Assembly: GCA_034006265.1 (NCBI GenBank) | Contig: JAVETB010000004.1 | Location: 13,065 to 77,064, forward strand | Length of the DNA stretch: 64,000 bases | From: Syntrophus sp034006265 | GTDB taxonomy: Bacteria; Desulfobacterota; Syntrophia; Syntrophales; Syntrophaceae | Direction of reading: 5' to 3' | Part shown: one piece after another, positions 1 to 7,934 of the stretch | Numbering within the stretch: position 1 is the stretch's first letter | Layout of the letters: each line of letters opens with the position of its first letter | The notes under the pieces: model-generated | What the model saw: the letters and a program-made list of their open reading frames with translations, nothing else | What the model was told of the DNA's origin: nothing | Databases searched by the model: none | Program-made: the position numbers and the translations under genes

Positions 1-569
1 CCGAGATTGAAGTGAAACGTCACGGTTTGAGGAGTCCCAAGGGAGTAGGAATCAAAGAGCTGTCGAATCTGCTTCAGCGGGTTGTCCAGTGCATGCGGGA
101 AAAGATCGGGTTGGAGGATGTCACGGGGCACATCCACCGCGGTCGGAAAATCTCCCAGGATTTCATTCATCAGAACCAATTCAACGCCCTCGAGGAGCGC
201 ATCGTCAGTCTCCAGAAAATCGCCCTGCCGGTAGATCACATTAAAATCCTTCAGCGTGTCTCTCTGCTTCTTCAGCAGCACGGGGGAGATGTCCAGCATG
301 AGGGGCTTAAGATCCGGTTTGCACTCCAGAAAATCCCGCATGAGATAACCGTAGCCTCCTCCAATCTCTAGAACGGAAACGAAATCCGGATTTGGAAGGA
401 CCGACTGGAGATACGTATAAAGGTGCCGCCCATAGGAAGAGGGTGCTTTGAGAATCGTTCTGCAGGGGCTGTCCTCAGGATAAAGGGCATTGCTCACCGT
501 GAGTTCCCAGCCGAGGGTTTCAAGCTTCCCAAGGTGATACTCTGACGTTGAATTGATCGTATAGGGCAT
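1..569 (-). CDS. Class I SAM-dependent methyltransferase, partial (3' end beyond window)
   Basis: An open frame of 189 codons starts at an ATG at 569 and runs off the left edge without a stop. A clear Shine-Dalgarno, AGGAGG, sits just upstream. The protein carries the glycine-rich SAM-binding motif LEIGGGYGYL at about residues 66-75, followed by an acidic residue at the end of the next strand (LMLDIS), which is the class I Rossmann pattern. The substrate cannot be read from the sequence. It is the last visible gene of a minus-strand operon and begins 1 nt after the stop of the gene at 571-1092, so translation is probably coupled. The open frame and motif are seen directly; the methyltransferase call is family knowledge. 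Confidence 0.8.
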   Translation of the reverse strand, partial: MPYTINSTSEYHLGKLETLGWELTVSNALYPEDSPCRTILKAPSSYGRHLYTYLQSVLPNPDFVSVLEIGGGYGYLMRDFLECKPDLKPLMLDISPVLLKKQRDTLKDFNVIYRQGDFLETDDALLEGVELVLMNEILGDFPTAVDVPRDILQPDLFPHALDNPLKQIRQLFDSYSLGTPQTVTFHFNL

Positions 570-570
570 C

Positions 571-1092
571 TTATCCTCCTGTTTGTCTTTCAGAAATCAA
601 GGTGTGAAAAAAAAGCGACACGGTATCCTTGTGATCGATCAGGAGGAGCTTGATGTTTCTTTCCTTCCCGAAAAGGATTCTGCCGATTTCAATACCGGGT
701 ACGTCCAGCAGGCAAACCAGCATCCGTGATCCGTGATCTTTGGCCAGCCAGTCAACACTCCGGTAAAACCGTTCCGTTCCGTCATTGGCAACGAGGATCA
801 ATCGGGAAATACGCTCTCCCACGAAAAGGCCCTGCTCCCGCACCATTTTCAGCAGGCCTTTCCGCTCCCGGGCAAGCTTTTCCCCTGCGGCTTCAAGGCC
901 GATGCAAAGATGACCGCGCCTTTCCGCCGTTTTCAACACCTGGGACAGAAGGGAATTTAGGGCGAGCACCGGAACGGCGAGGTCGCTTTCCGACCGGAGC
1001 CTCCTGGTCTGCGCCTGAAGCGCCGCCTGGATGGCCGCTCCGTTCTCGCTGGACTGCAGTTCTCTGGGAAGGATCGGTTTTTCAGGGACCAT
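571..1092 (-). CDS. Conserved-looking protein of unknown function
   Basis: This 173-residue protein was not recognised. It is soluble, with no signal peptide or membrane segment. The N-terminal half is rich in Arg, Glu and Leu and likely helical. The C-terminal half alternates hydrophobic strands (RLILVAND, MLVCLLDVPG, KLLLIDHKD), suggesting an alpha/beta fold. It lies 5 nt downstream of the DUF493 gene and 1 nt upstream of the methyltransferase, in the same operon. The start is an ATG at 1092. The tight packing between two genes with normal starts is the main support for it being real. No function is proposed. Confidence 0.7.
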   Translation of the reverse strand: MVPEKPILPRELQSSENGAAIQAALQAQTRRLRSESDLAVPVLALNSLLSQVLKTAERRGHLCIGLEAAGEKLARERKGLLKMVREQGLFVGERISRLILVANDGTERFYRSVDWLAKDHGSRMLVCLLDVPGIEIGRILFGKERNIKLLLIDHKDTVSLFFHTLISERQTGG

Positions 1093-1097
1093 TGAGA

Positions 1098-1376
1098 TTA
1101 CAGGACAATCCTGACGGCAGGATGCTTCATCAGCAATTCATAAATGGACAGGCGCTGGTCGTCGCTCTGAAGGGTTATTTCCAGGGAGAAGCTGTGGTAC
1201 TTTCCTTTTGAACTGCTTCTGGAATAGCGTATCTCGCAGGGACGCTGCTGCATGACTTCCTCAATGGCCAGGAGGATCTGTTCACGATCCCTTCCGATGA
1301 CCTTGTAGATCCAACGGCAGGGATACTCGACGTTCGGCTTGGAATAAATGGGGTGTACAAAGATTCTCTCATTCAT
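1098..1376 (-). CDS. DUF493 (YbeD-like) family protein
   Basis: A 92-residue protein matching the DUF493/YbeD pattern: an N-terminal strand that ends in CRWIYKVIGR, a helix of the type REQILLAIEEVMQQ, then the hallmark SSKGKYHSFSLEITLQS and a last helix ending in VRIVL. E. coli YbeD has an ACT-like ferredoxin fold and is thought to be regulatory, but the ligand is unknown. The start is the ATG at 1376. It lies 69 nt downstream of the TPP enzyme gene and just upstream of two further genes of the same operon. The assignment is by motif recall, not by alignment. Confidence 0.85.
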   Translation of the reverse strand: MNERIFVHPIYSKPNVEYPCRWIYKVIGRDREQILLAIEEVMQQRPCEIRYSRSSSKGKYHSFSLEITLQSDDQRLSIYELLMKHPAVRIVL

Positions 1377-1445
1377 GGCTGATCTATGTCCTTAAAAATT
1401 CCTCCTGTCGTAAAACGGCCTCCCCAGTGAAAAAAACCCTGAAAG

Positions 1446-3002
1446 TCAGGCCTGCAAAACAAGTTCGATCAGGTGCGGTCCTGGCTCTTCAAGCGCTCGG
1501 GAGAAGGAGGCGGCAAGCTCTTCCGCGGTAAAGGCCGAAATGGAAGGGACGCCGAATCCCTGCCCGAGGCGGACCCAGTCGATCTTGGGATGATCGAGAT
1601 TCACCAGGGAATCCGAAACCGGGCCGGCCGGAGAAAAGCCGGCCCGCTTCATTTCCATCCGGATGATATTGTAGCTCCGGTTGGAGCAGATCAGGGTTGT
1701 GACATTGAGATTTTCCCTTGCCTGGCTCCAGAGGGACTGAAGGGTATACAGGGCGCTGCCGTCCGCCTGAAAATCGATTACGGGGCGCTCCGGGCAGGCA
1801 ATGGCGGCTCCGGTGGCGCTGGGGATTCCCTGACCGATGGCACCTCCGGTCAGGGTGAGAAGAGTGAAAGGCGCCACACCGGCGGACATGGCATAGTAGG
1901 TGAAGCCAGAGGTCAGAGATTCATCGACGACAATGGCGTTTTCCGGTTGCAGGGCGGTCAGGGCCTGGCAGGCCTTTTCTGCAGTCAGGCGCCCTCCGGG
2001 TAGGGGCGGACGGCTGTAAGAAGCGATCAGCGGAGAATCCGGAACCGGAGACGGCTGGGCATTCAGGGCATCCGCAAGGCATTGGAGCGCTTCGACTTCA
2101 TCCTGGATCCCAGTGCCGATGTGAACCCGCCTCTGGCTGGGAGAAATCAGGCAGCCGGGCATGTCCCGGTAGCCGAAAAAGGCCACGGGTTCCCTGGCTC
2201 CCGCAAAGACCAGGGCGTCATAGCCGGACAGCAGCTCCGAGGCCGCTTCCGGGAAATAGGGAATCTTTTTAACAACGGGGTAACCGGCCCCCCGTTCCAT
2301 CCTGGGCGGAAACACATCGGTGAGCAGGTCACAACCGGCAGCGTCGGCAACGCGCACGGCAGCCTGAAGCCCCGCTTTTTGAAGCGCCCTGCCACCCAGA
2401 AAAAGGGCTGTACGGAACGATGAGAGCAGAAGCTGCGCCGCCTCTTCAATGGATGTCTTTTCGACGGGATCGAAGTTGAAGCCTGCGGAGGCAATCTGTG
2501 GAGATATGATCTCCGTCCACGAACAATCACTGGGAAGAATCAGGCTGGCGATCCGACCGGAGAGAGCCGCAGAAATGCCTTCAGCCGCATCGGACGAGAT
2601 CCTGTCGACGGAGGCGCAGGTTCTCGTCCATGCGGAGACGGTGCCCACCAGGCTTTCCAGGTCCATGTTGAGGAGCGGGTCCGAGGGGCGGTGCCAGGTC
2701 GCATGATCCCCGATCACATTAAATATGGGCGTTCCCGCACGCCGTGCGTTGTGAAAATTAGCGACGGCGTTGGCGAATCCCGGTCCCAGGTGAAGCAGAG
2801 TCATGGCCGGCTTCCCCGTCATCCGGGCGTAACCGTCGGCAGCGCCGCTGCACCCGCCTTCAAAAAGACAGAGCCTTGGACGGATACCGGGGATCTTCTC
2901 CATGGCTTTGACAACGTGAATTTCCGTCGTGCCCGCGTTGGCGAAACAGACGTCCAGCCCTGCCCGAACCGCGGTCTGAACAAGGACTTCAGCACCATTC
3001 AT
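1446..3002 (-). CDS. Thiamine-diphosphate-dependent enzyme, acetolactate synthase-like
   Basis: A 518-residue three-domain TPP enzyme of the acetolactate synthase/benzoylformate decarboxylase superfamily. The catalytic Glu lies in LCLFEGGCSGAADGYARM (about E48). The TPP/metal motif appears as QADGSALYT near 412-420, followed by SNRSYNI near 440, so the usual GDG reads ADG. The frame stays open further upstream to 3254, but I chose the ATG at 3002. It has an AAGGA Shine-Dalgarno, and family members start MNGAE. The gene follows glutaredoxin and FTR genes by 46 nt. The substrate is unknown. It is probably not the biosynthetic IlvB, because no small subunit is nearby and the N-terminus matches an uncharacterised subgroup. 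Confidence 0.88.
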   Translation of the reverse strand: MNGAEVLVQTAVRAGLDVCFANAGTTEIHVVKAMEKIPGIRPRLCLFEGGCSGAADGYARMTGKPAMTLLHLGPGFANAVANFHNARRAGTPIFNVIGDHATWHRPSDPLLNMDLESLVGTVSAWTRTCASVDRISSDAAEGISAALSGRIASLILPSDCSWTEIISPQIASAGFNFDPVEKTSIEEAAQLLLSSFRTALFLGGRALQKAGLQAAVRVADAAGCDLLTDVFPPRMERGAGYPVVKKIPYFPEAASELLSGYDALVFAGAREPVAFFGYRDMPGCLISPSQRRVHIGTGIQDEVEALQCLADALNAQPSPVPDSPLIASYSRPPLPGGRLTAEKACQALTALQPENAIVVDESLTSGFTYYAMSAGVAPFTLLTLTGGAIGQGIPSATGAAIACPERPVIDFQADGSALYTLQSLWSQARENLNVTTLICSNRSYNIIRMEMKRAGFSPAGPVSDSLVNLDHPKIDWVRLGQGFGVPSISAFTAEELAASFSRALEEPGPHLIELVLQA

Positions 3003-3048
3003 GAATTTTCCTTCTGCATCCGGCTTCCTGATTTCCATCGGGACAAGG

Positions 3049-3378
3049 TCAGAACATCCTTTCCGGGGGTCTTCTCTCCGGTACGACAGGAGGGGGCTCA
3101 TCGGATTCGTTCCTGCTTCTGGATACGTAAAGATTGCAGTAGCAGCTTCCGTATTCCGCGATGTCCTGCTCCCGGTAGGCGCAGGGGCAAATGATATCCG
3201 AATCCTTCTGACGGTCGTTCGCCGCCAGGCGGCAGGGGCAGGACATGTAGCCATAACGTTCCTTATTGATCAGCAGACTGTCCAGCAGATCGAAAACCCA
3301 CGGCTCATCCCTGTTGAAAAAAAATCCCTTCGGTTCATTGATCTTCTTCAATGTATCATAAAGAGTGCGGCTGTCCAT
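3049..3378 (-). CDS. Ferredoxin:thioredoxin reductase catalytic chain (FTR beta type)
   Basis: A 109-residue protein with three Cys-x-Cys pairs: CPC (47-49), CPC (64-66) and CYC (79-81). This is the signature of the FTR catalytic subunit, whose [4Fe-4S] cluster and adjacent disulfide pass electrons from ferredoxin to a thioredoxin-like partner. The ATG at 3378 overlaps the upstream glutaredoxin stop (TGATG); a GTG one codon earlier is possible. No variable (alpha) chain is present in the window, as in the ferredoxin-disulfide reductase systems of many anaerobes. The overlapping glutaredoxin gene is the obvious partner candidate. The motif is seen directly; the pairing is inferred. Confidence 0.9.
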   Translation of the reverse strand: MDSRTLYDTLKKINEPKGFFFNRDEPWVFDLLDSLLINKERYGYMSCPCRLAANDRQKDSDIICPCAYREQDIAEYGSCYCNLYVSRSRNESDEPPPVVPERRPPERMF

Positions 3379-3629
3379 CACAATCCAAGAGCCTCCCGTA
3401 ACCTCTGTTCCTGAAATCCGACAATGATATCGTCTCCAATGAGAATGGTCGGGAAAGACAAAGCGGGGTTGTACTTGAACACTTCATTGAGACGGTCTAT
3501 CCGGTCATCCCCGGTCAGCAGGTCCATTTCAATGCAGTCGTAAGAGACGCCGCATTCATTGAGAAATTTCTTGGCGGCCTTGCAATGGCTGCAGGTGCTG
3601 AGGGTATAGATTCTGATTTTTAAGGCCAT
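3378..3629 (-). CDS. Glutaredoxin-family protein
   Basis: An 83-residue glutaredoxin fold: strand IRIYTLSTC, active site CSHC at 13-16, a helix, and the cis-proline loop SFPTILIGDD. The frame extends 18 codons further upstream, but the ATG at 3629 has a strong GGGAGAG ribosome-binding site and starts right at the first strand, so I chose it. A CxxC active site with no glutathione-binding signature that I can recognise fits NrdH-like or FTR-dependent redoxins. It is coupled by a 1-nt overlap to the FTR chain, which suggests electron transfer from ferredoxin through FTR to this protein. Confidence 0.9.
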   Translation of the reverse strand: MALKIRIYTLSTCSHCKAAKKFLNECGVSYDCIEMDLLTGDDRIDRLNEVFKYNPALSFPTILIGDDIIVGFQEQRLREALGL

Positions 3630-3692
3630 GTATCTCTCCCTTTTCAAATTGTGATGGGCCTGCGGCGGGTTTGAAATCCCCATGGGTCCGGT

Positions 3693-4865
3693 TTAAACGT
3701 TAAGGCCTTCCATTGCCTGTGACATTCGCCGCAGGGCTTCCCCGAGGATGCTCCGGGGGCAGCCGAAGTTCAGACGGACGAATCCCGGCTCTCCGAAGTA
3801 TTTGCCGTCGGAAAGACCCACTCCGGCGTTCTCGAAAAAGGAGGCGGAATTCTTCAACCCGGCGCTCCGGGTATCTATCCAGGCCAGATAGGTGGCCTCC
3901 ACGGAATACATGGACAGGCCCGGAAGGCGGGAAATCGTCTCCTCCACCAGGGAGCTGTTTGTCCGGAGGTACTTCAGAAGAGCGGCGTGCCACTCCGGGC
4001 TGTCCCGGTAAGCGGCCAGAGCCGCGGCATATCCGAAAAGATTGACGGGGGGCACGATGCCGGCCATGGCCAAGCGAAAGCGCTTCCTCAGCGGGGGATT
4101 GGAAATCACTGCAAAGGAACAGCCCAGACCTGGAATATTGAAGGTCTTGCTCGGCGCCATCAGGGTGATGGTCCGCTCCGCAATTTCCGCACTCAGAGCG
4201 GCAATCGGCACATGACGTTTGCTCGAATCCAGGACAAGGCCGCAGTGAATCTCATCGGAGCAGATAATCCGGTCGCTCCCTGCAAAGCGATCCGCAAGCT
4301 CAAGCAGTTCCGCCGGTTCAAAGACCCTTCCGCAGGGATTGTGAGGGTTGCAGAGCAGAAAAAGCGACGTTCTGGGAGTCAGCCTGTCCCGGAGGGCATC
4401 AAGATCCATGATCCAGCGGCTTCCCTCCGAGATCATGGGGATCGTCCCGAGACGGCGGTTTGCATGGCCCGGGGCCGTAAGAAAGGGCGGGTAAACGGGG
4501 ACAGCCGTGAGAATCTCATCGCCCTCTTGACCTGCGGCCCGGCATGCGATGTTGAGTCCCGAGACAAGGCCAGGCAGCCAGACGATCCAGTCCGGCTCGA
4601 CCGGCCAGGAGTAAAAATCCGAAAGCATGGTGCAGACCACTTCAAGGAGTTCACGGGGAGGGTCGGTATAGCCGAACACACCGTGGTCAACCCGCTGGTG
4701 AAGGGCTTCTATGACGGGTTCGGGAGAGCGGAAATCCATGTCGGCAACCCAGAGGGGGAGAATATCCCGTCCCTCGTACCGGTCCCATTTTTCAGAGGAG
4801 GTCCCCCGGCGGTCGATCAGGATATCGAAATCCGGAATCAGGGTGGAGTGCTCGGCGTCGATCAT
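3693..4865 (-). CDS. PLP-dependent C-S lyase / aminotransferase, PatB/MalY family
   Basis: A 390-residue fold-type I PLP enzyme. It begins with the family N-terminus containing LPLWVADMDFRSP and has the CNPHNPCGR motif near 172-180, the PLP-contacting SDEIHCGLVLD near 203-213 and the Schiff-base lysine in SKTFN (K240). PatB/MalY enzymes act as cystathionine beta-lyases or cysteine-S-conjugate lyases, releasing a thiol, pyruvate and ammonia. The ATG at 4865 overlaps the queF stop by 4 nt (ATGA), so the two genes are translationally coupled. The pathway role is uncertain; methionine biosynthesis is one option. Confidence 0.9.
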   Translation of the reverse strand: MIDAEHSTLIPDFDILIDRRGTSSEKWDRYEGRDILPLWVADMDFRSPEPVIEALHQRVDHGVFGYTDPPRELLEVVCTMLSDFYSWPVEPDWIVWLPGLVSGLNIACRAAGQEGDEILTAVPVYPPFLTAPGHANRRLGTIPMISEGSRWIMDLDALRDRLTPRTSLFLLCNPHNPCGRVFEPAELLELADRFAGSDRIICSDEIHCGLVLDSSKRHVPIAALSAEIAERTITLMAPSKTFNIPGLGCSFAVISNPPLRKRFRLAMAGIVPPVNLFGYAAALAAYRDSPEWHAALLKYLRTNSSLVEETISRLPGLSMYSVEATYLAWIDTRSAGLKNSASFFENAGVGLSDGKYFGEPGFVRLNFGCPRSILGEALRRMSQAMEGLNV

Positions 4866-5284
4866 GGTTGAGAAGTTCCCGGATTGGTGTATTCCGCTTC
4901 CACGGTTATGGAAATCCCGCCGCGCACTCCGAAATGTGCCGTGACTTTACACCATCGGGGCGAAAGGACGGCAATCAGATCCTCCAGGATGACATTGGTG
5001 ACGTGCTCATGAAAAATGCCTTCATTGCGGTACGACCAGAGATAAAGCTTCAGGGATTTTGATTCCAGAATGGAGGCATCGGGGATATACCGGATCTGGA
5101 GATGGGCAAAGTCCGGCTGACCCGTCATGGGGCAGACGCAGGTAAATTCGTCCGTTTCCATGGTAACGACATAGTCCCGATCTGGATGACGGTTGGAAAA
5201 GGTTTCAAGGCTTTTAGACGGTTTTGCCTCACGTCCGAGAAGAGTCAGACGGCTGAGGTTCTCCGGTTGCGTCGAATTCTGCAC
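4862..5284 (-). CDS. queF: NADPH-dependent 7-cyano-7-deazaguanine reductase QueF
   Basis: A 140-residue type I QueF, the last step in making preQ1 for queuosine tRNA modification: preQ0 is reduced to preQ1 with NADPH. The catalytic segment TCVCPMTGQPDFAHL (48-62) contains the nucleophilic Cys (C51) and Asp (D58). The QueF signature ESKSLKLYLWSYRNEG follows, then FHEHV. The start is a GTG at 5284 with a GGAG Shine-Dalgarno somewhat far upstream. It is the first gene of the minus-strand operon. Only about 35 nt separate the predicted start site from the GTG, so there is no room for a preQ1 riboswitch. Confidence 0.95.
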   Translation of the reverse strand: MQNSTQPENLSRLTLLGREAKPSKSLETFSNRHPDRDYVVTMETDEFTCVCPMTGQPDFAHLQIRYIPDASILESKSLKLYLWSYRNEGIFHEHVTNVILEDLIAVLSPRWCKVTAHFGVRGGISITVEAEYTNPGTSQP

Positions 5285-5325
5285 CTTTATTGAGTTCTCC
5301 TGTGGAAATTTTCTGGAAAAAAAGT

Positions 5326-5354
5326 AATCTAACTAATTTTTTTCGTTCCTTCAA
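5326..5354 (-). promoter_or_regulatory. Predicted sigma70 promoter for the queF operon
   Basis: On the minus strand, TTGAAG (5349-5354) and TAGATT (5326-5331) are separated by 17 nt, about 40 nt upstream of the queF GTG. The spacing is ideal and the match moderate. The 5285-5567 region otherwise shows only weak frames and no gene I can support. Confidence 0.5.
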
Positions 5355-5567
5355 CAGGTTTCCTTTCAAATTTTCTGTAAGCCTTCCGCTATTCCAAAGC
5401 ACAAAGACGCATTTGGCCCATGATCAAGGATAAAAAAAACGGGGAGCACATCGGCAAGAATATGGGCCATCGCCACGCCGAAGATACGGCTGAAAAGAGA
5501 GGGAAGGCCCTGTATTTTGTGCATCGAGGAATAAATCCGTCCCGAAGTTGCACGACGCGGCAAGCGT

Positions 5568-6920
5568 TCACCCGGGAATTCCCATGAGGTTCGATGCGAT
5601 GAAGAAGTAGATGATCAAACCCACCACGTCCGCCACGGACGTGACCAGGGGGCTGCTGGCCACGGCGGGGTCCATGCCCAGCCTGTACAGGATGAAGGGC
5701 AGGCCTGCGCCGATGATGTTCGTTACCACGACGATGGAAGCCATGGCCAGGAAGAGAACCAGGGCCATCTGGACGCCGCCCCGGTAGAACCCGAGCATCC
5801 AGCTGAGCAGCCCCAGAGCGAGCCCCAGGATGAGGCCCACCACGACCTCCCTGCCAACGGCCCAGTTGTACTGGGCCGGCTTGACTTCGCCCGTGGCCAT
5901 GGCCCGGACCATGAGCGTGGCGGACTGGGATCCGGCGTTGCCTCCGGTGGCAATGAGCAAGGGAATGAAAAAGGTCAGGGCGATGGAGGACGTGAGCAGG
6001 TCTTCGTGGTAGGCGATCACACCACCTGAGGCCATGTTCACCAGCACCAGGGCGGCCAACCACCCGACCCTCCTGCTGAACAGGGTCCACAGGCCGGAGT
6101 CCCGGTAGCTGATCTTCAGGGGACTGACAGCGGCCGACAGCTGGATGTCCTCGGTGGCCTCCTTCTCGGCTACGTCGAGGACGTCGTCCACGGTGACAAT
6201 GCCCAGGAGCACCCCGCCGGAATCCACCACGGGCAGGGTGACGAGGTCGTAGTGCTGGATCAGCCTGACCGCCTCCTGGCGGTCCTCGGAAGCGGTGATG
6301 CTCACGAAGGAACGGTCCATGATCCGCTCGACCGTGTCATCGGGGCCGGCAAGGATGAAGCGCCTCAAGCTCAGGGTGTCCAGGAGCCTCCACCGTGCGT
6401 CCACCACATGGATGACATGGATGGTCTCGCTGTCCCGACCCCGCTCCCGGATGTGATCCAGGGCCTGCGCCACTGTCCACTCAGGCCGGACCGCCACGTA
6501 ATAAGGGGTCATGAGCCTGCCTACGCTTTTCTCCGGATACCCGAGGAGATGCAGGGCGTCTTTCCGGTCGTCCGGGTCCAGGAGATTGAGGAGGCGTTGG
6601 GTGGCCATGCCCGGCATTTCCTCGAGAAACTCGGCCAGATCGTCTGGATCGAGATCGGCCAGAAGCTCCCGGGCTTCCTCATCAGAGAGGTCCTTGAGCA
6701 GCTCATCCTTTCTGAACGGTTCCAGGTACGAGAAGGCATCGGAAGCCAGCGACCTGGGCAGCAGGCGGAAAAGCAGGACACGTTCCTGCTTGCCCAGCGC
6801 AAGGAGGACATCCGTGACGTCCGGGGGGGGGACGTCGCGGAGCAACACCCTCACGCCGGTCCAGTCTTTCCGGCCGAGCAGTGTCCGGACTTCAGTCATC
6901 ACTTTGCTCTCGTCACTCAT
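5568..6920 (-). CDS. mgtE: Magnesium transporter MgtE
   Basis: A 450-residue MgtE-type Mg2+ channel. The order is an N-terminal helical domain (about 1-130, with repeats such as LLADLDPDDLAEFLEEMP), two CBS domains (about 130-255, TPYYVAVRPEWTVAQAL and RSFVSITASEDRQEAV), a linking helix and five membrane segments from about residue 280 onwards. The pore motif appears as FFIPLLIATGGNAGSQS, and the C-terminus ends NLMGIPG. The ATG at 6920 overlaps the end of the upstream membrane gene by 8 nt. By eye this stretch is richer in GC than flanking genes, which may mean a different origin. Confidence 0.95.
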   Translation of the reverse strand: MSDESKVMTEVRTLLGRKDWTGVRVLLRDVPPPDVTDVLLALGKQERVLLFRLLPRSLASDAFSYLEPFRKDELLKDLSDEEARELLADLDPDDLAEFLEEMPGMATQRLLNLLDPDDRKDALHLLGYPEKSVGRLMTPYYVAVRPEWTVAQALDHIRERGRDSETIHVIHVVDARWRLLDTLSLRRFILAGPDDTVERIMDRSFVSITASEDRQEAVRLIQHYDLVTLPVVDSGGVLLGIVTVDDVLDVAEKEATEDIQLSAAVSPLKISYRDSGLWTLFSRRVGWLAALVLVNMASGGVIAYHEDLLTSSIALTFFIPLLIATGGNAGSQSATLMVRAMATGEVKPAQYNWAVGREVVVGLILGLALGLLSWMLGFYRGGVQMALVLFLAMASIVVVTNIIGAGLPFILYRLGMDPAVASSPLVTSVADVVGLIIYFFIASNLMGIPG

Positions 6921-7605
6921 GAACGCCCTCCCGGAAAAGATGGGGGTTTCGCCTGATGAATCGCCTTATCCAGAGCTCGATGAAGGATTGCCGCTCGCGG
7001 ACCATGTACCACCAGCCCAGCAGGCTGACGGCCAGTGCCCCCAGGGCATCCACGATGAGATCCCACATGGTGTCCGTCAGGCCCGACGGGTCGCCCGCCA
7101 TGGGCTTCTGCATGTTCATGCCGAAGACTCGGTCCATGGCAAACTCGAAGATCTCCCAGAGAGTACCCATGGACACGGCGAAGGTGAATGCGAAGAAAGC
7201 CACGAACCGCGGGCGCATGTGGATGTCGATACGTTCGACCTCGTTGAGCACGTATATGAGGAGAAAGCCCAGGATGCCCAGAAGCAGGCCAGATGTGGCG
7301 TGCAGAGCGATATCCCACCACCAGAACCGTTCGTAGAAGTTCCTGACCTCCCCCAGGAAAAGGGCCGCGAACATGAACACGATGGCCAGCAGCTGGAACT
7401 CGGGGGAGATGTTTACCGGGAGGCTCTTCCTGAAGACAACGGGCGCCGCGGTGATCGCCATGATGAGACTCACGGTAAAGGCCGTCATCCACTGGCCCTT
7501 GAAGAGCACCACAACGAGCTCGATGGCCATGACCACCTGGAGCGCAATGACGACCCAGCGGTGGACGCGATCGGCCATGCTTGTGGGAAGATCCTGGGAT
7601 ATCAT
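6913..7605 (-). CDS. Integral membrane protein, DUF2238 (YjdF)-like
   Basis: A 230-residue polytopic membrane protein with about six hydrophobic segments. The pattern DIALHATSGLLLGILGFLL, then GTLWEIFEFAMD, then LTDTMWDLIVDALGA resembles DUF2238/YjdF proteins, whose function is unknown. The frame is open upstream to 7683, but the ATG at 7605 has an AGAGGTGG ribosome-binding site and precedes the first membrane segment. It overlaps mgtE by 8 nt, so the pair is co-transcribed. A link to divalent cation transport is only suggested by the neighbour. Base composition is GC-rich, like mgtE. Confidence 0.7.
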   Translation of the reverse strand: MISQDLPTSMADRVHRWVVIALQVVMAIELVVVLFKGQWMTAFTVSLIMAITAAPVVFRKSLPVNISPEFQLLAIVFMFAALFLGEVRNFYERFWWWDIALHATSGLLLGILGFLLIYVLNEVERIDIHMRPRFVAFFAFTFAVSMGTLWEIFEFAMDRVFGMNMQKPMAGDPSGLTDTMWDLIVDALGALAVSLLGWWYMVRERQSFIELWIRRFIRRNPHLFREGVHE

Positions 7606-7934
7606 CTGTATCCACCTCTCTTTTCCTGGTTGTGGACCGCCTCGGCGCCCAGCAGGAAGAAGCAGGCGGCGATGAAGAACCACAGGAGGAAATGACGAAT
7701 ATTGTGAGCGGTCCGTAGACGTTGCCGAACCGGGAGAGCTTCATAATGGTGCAGCAGGTAAAAAAAGGAGCTTCCCACATTCGAAGAGCAGGGCCGTCAG
7801 CTTGGTGTCGAGGAGAGCGTGGCGCACCCGGCCAGGGCAGATAACACGATCATCCTGCAGGCGATGGTCCTGACAAGCTCCTGCGCAATTTTACGGATGG
7901 CGTCCGGAAAAAAGGCCCTACGCCGTACTTCCAT
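7602..7934 (-). pseudogene. Broken ORF upstream of the DUF2238 gene (in-frame TGA)
   Basis: Two minus-strand frame pieces share one reading frame. A 45-codon piece starts at ATG 7934 and contains a lipobox-like LAGC. It ends at an in-frame TGA at 7797-7799. A second piece (possible GTG start at 7778, 58 codons) contains a membrane segment, FLLWFFIAACFFLLGAEAV, and ends in a TGA that overlaps the next ATG by 4 nt. Coding-looking text (HALLDTKLTALLFE) also appears in a neighbouring frame, so the locus looks decayed. Alternatively the 58-codon piece (7602-7778) is a real small membrane protein. Confidence 0.3.

Noticed and set aside
3003..3254. Longer N-terminus for the TPP enzyme
   Set aside because: The extra 84 codons overlap the FTR gene, have no motif, and the family start MNGAE with a good ribosome-binding site lies at 3002.
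1473..3414. Several long plus-strand frames opposite the TPP enzyme and redox genes
   Set aside because: They lie opposite confidently identified genes, lack ribosome-binding sites and show no family motifs.
5285..5325. preQ1 riboswitch ahead of queF
   Set aside because: The predicted leader is only about 35 nt and shows no pseudoknot-type pattern.
5366..5563. A 65-codon minus-strand frame between mgtE and queF
   Set aside because: No ribosome-binding site and no recognised motif; it overlaps another shadow frame.
6511..7695. A 394-codon plus-strand frame rich in Ser/Arg and then Glu/Asp/His
   Set aside because: It is the reverse of the GC-rich mgtE and DUF2238 genes; the odd composition is the expected result of reading those codons backwards.
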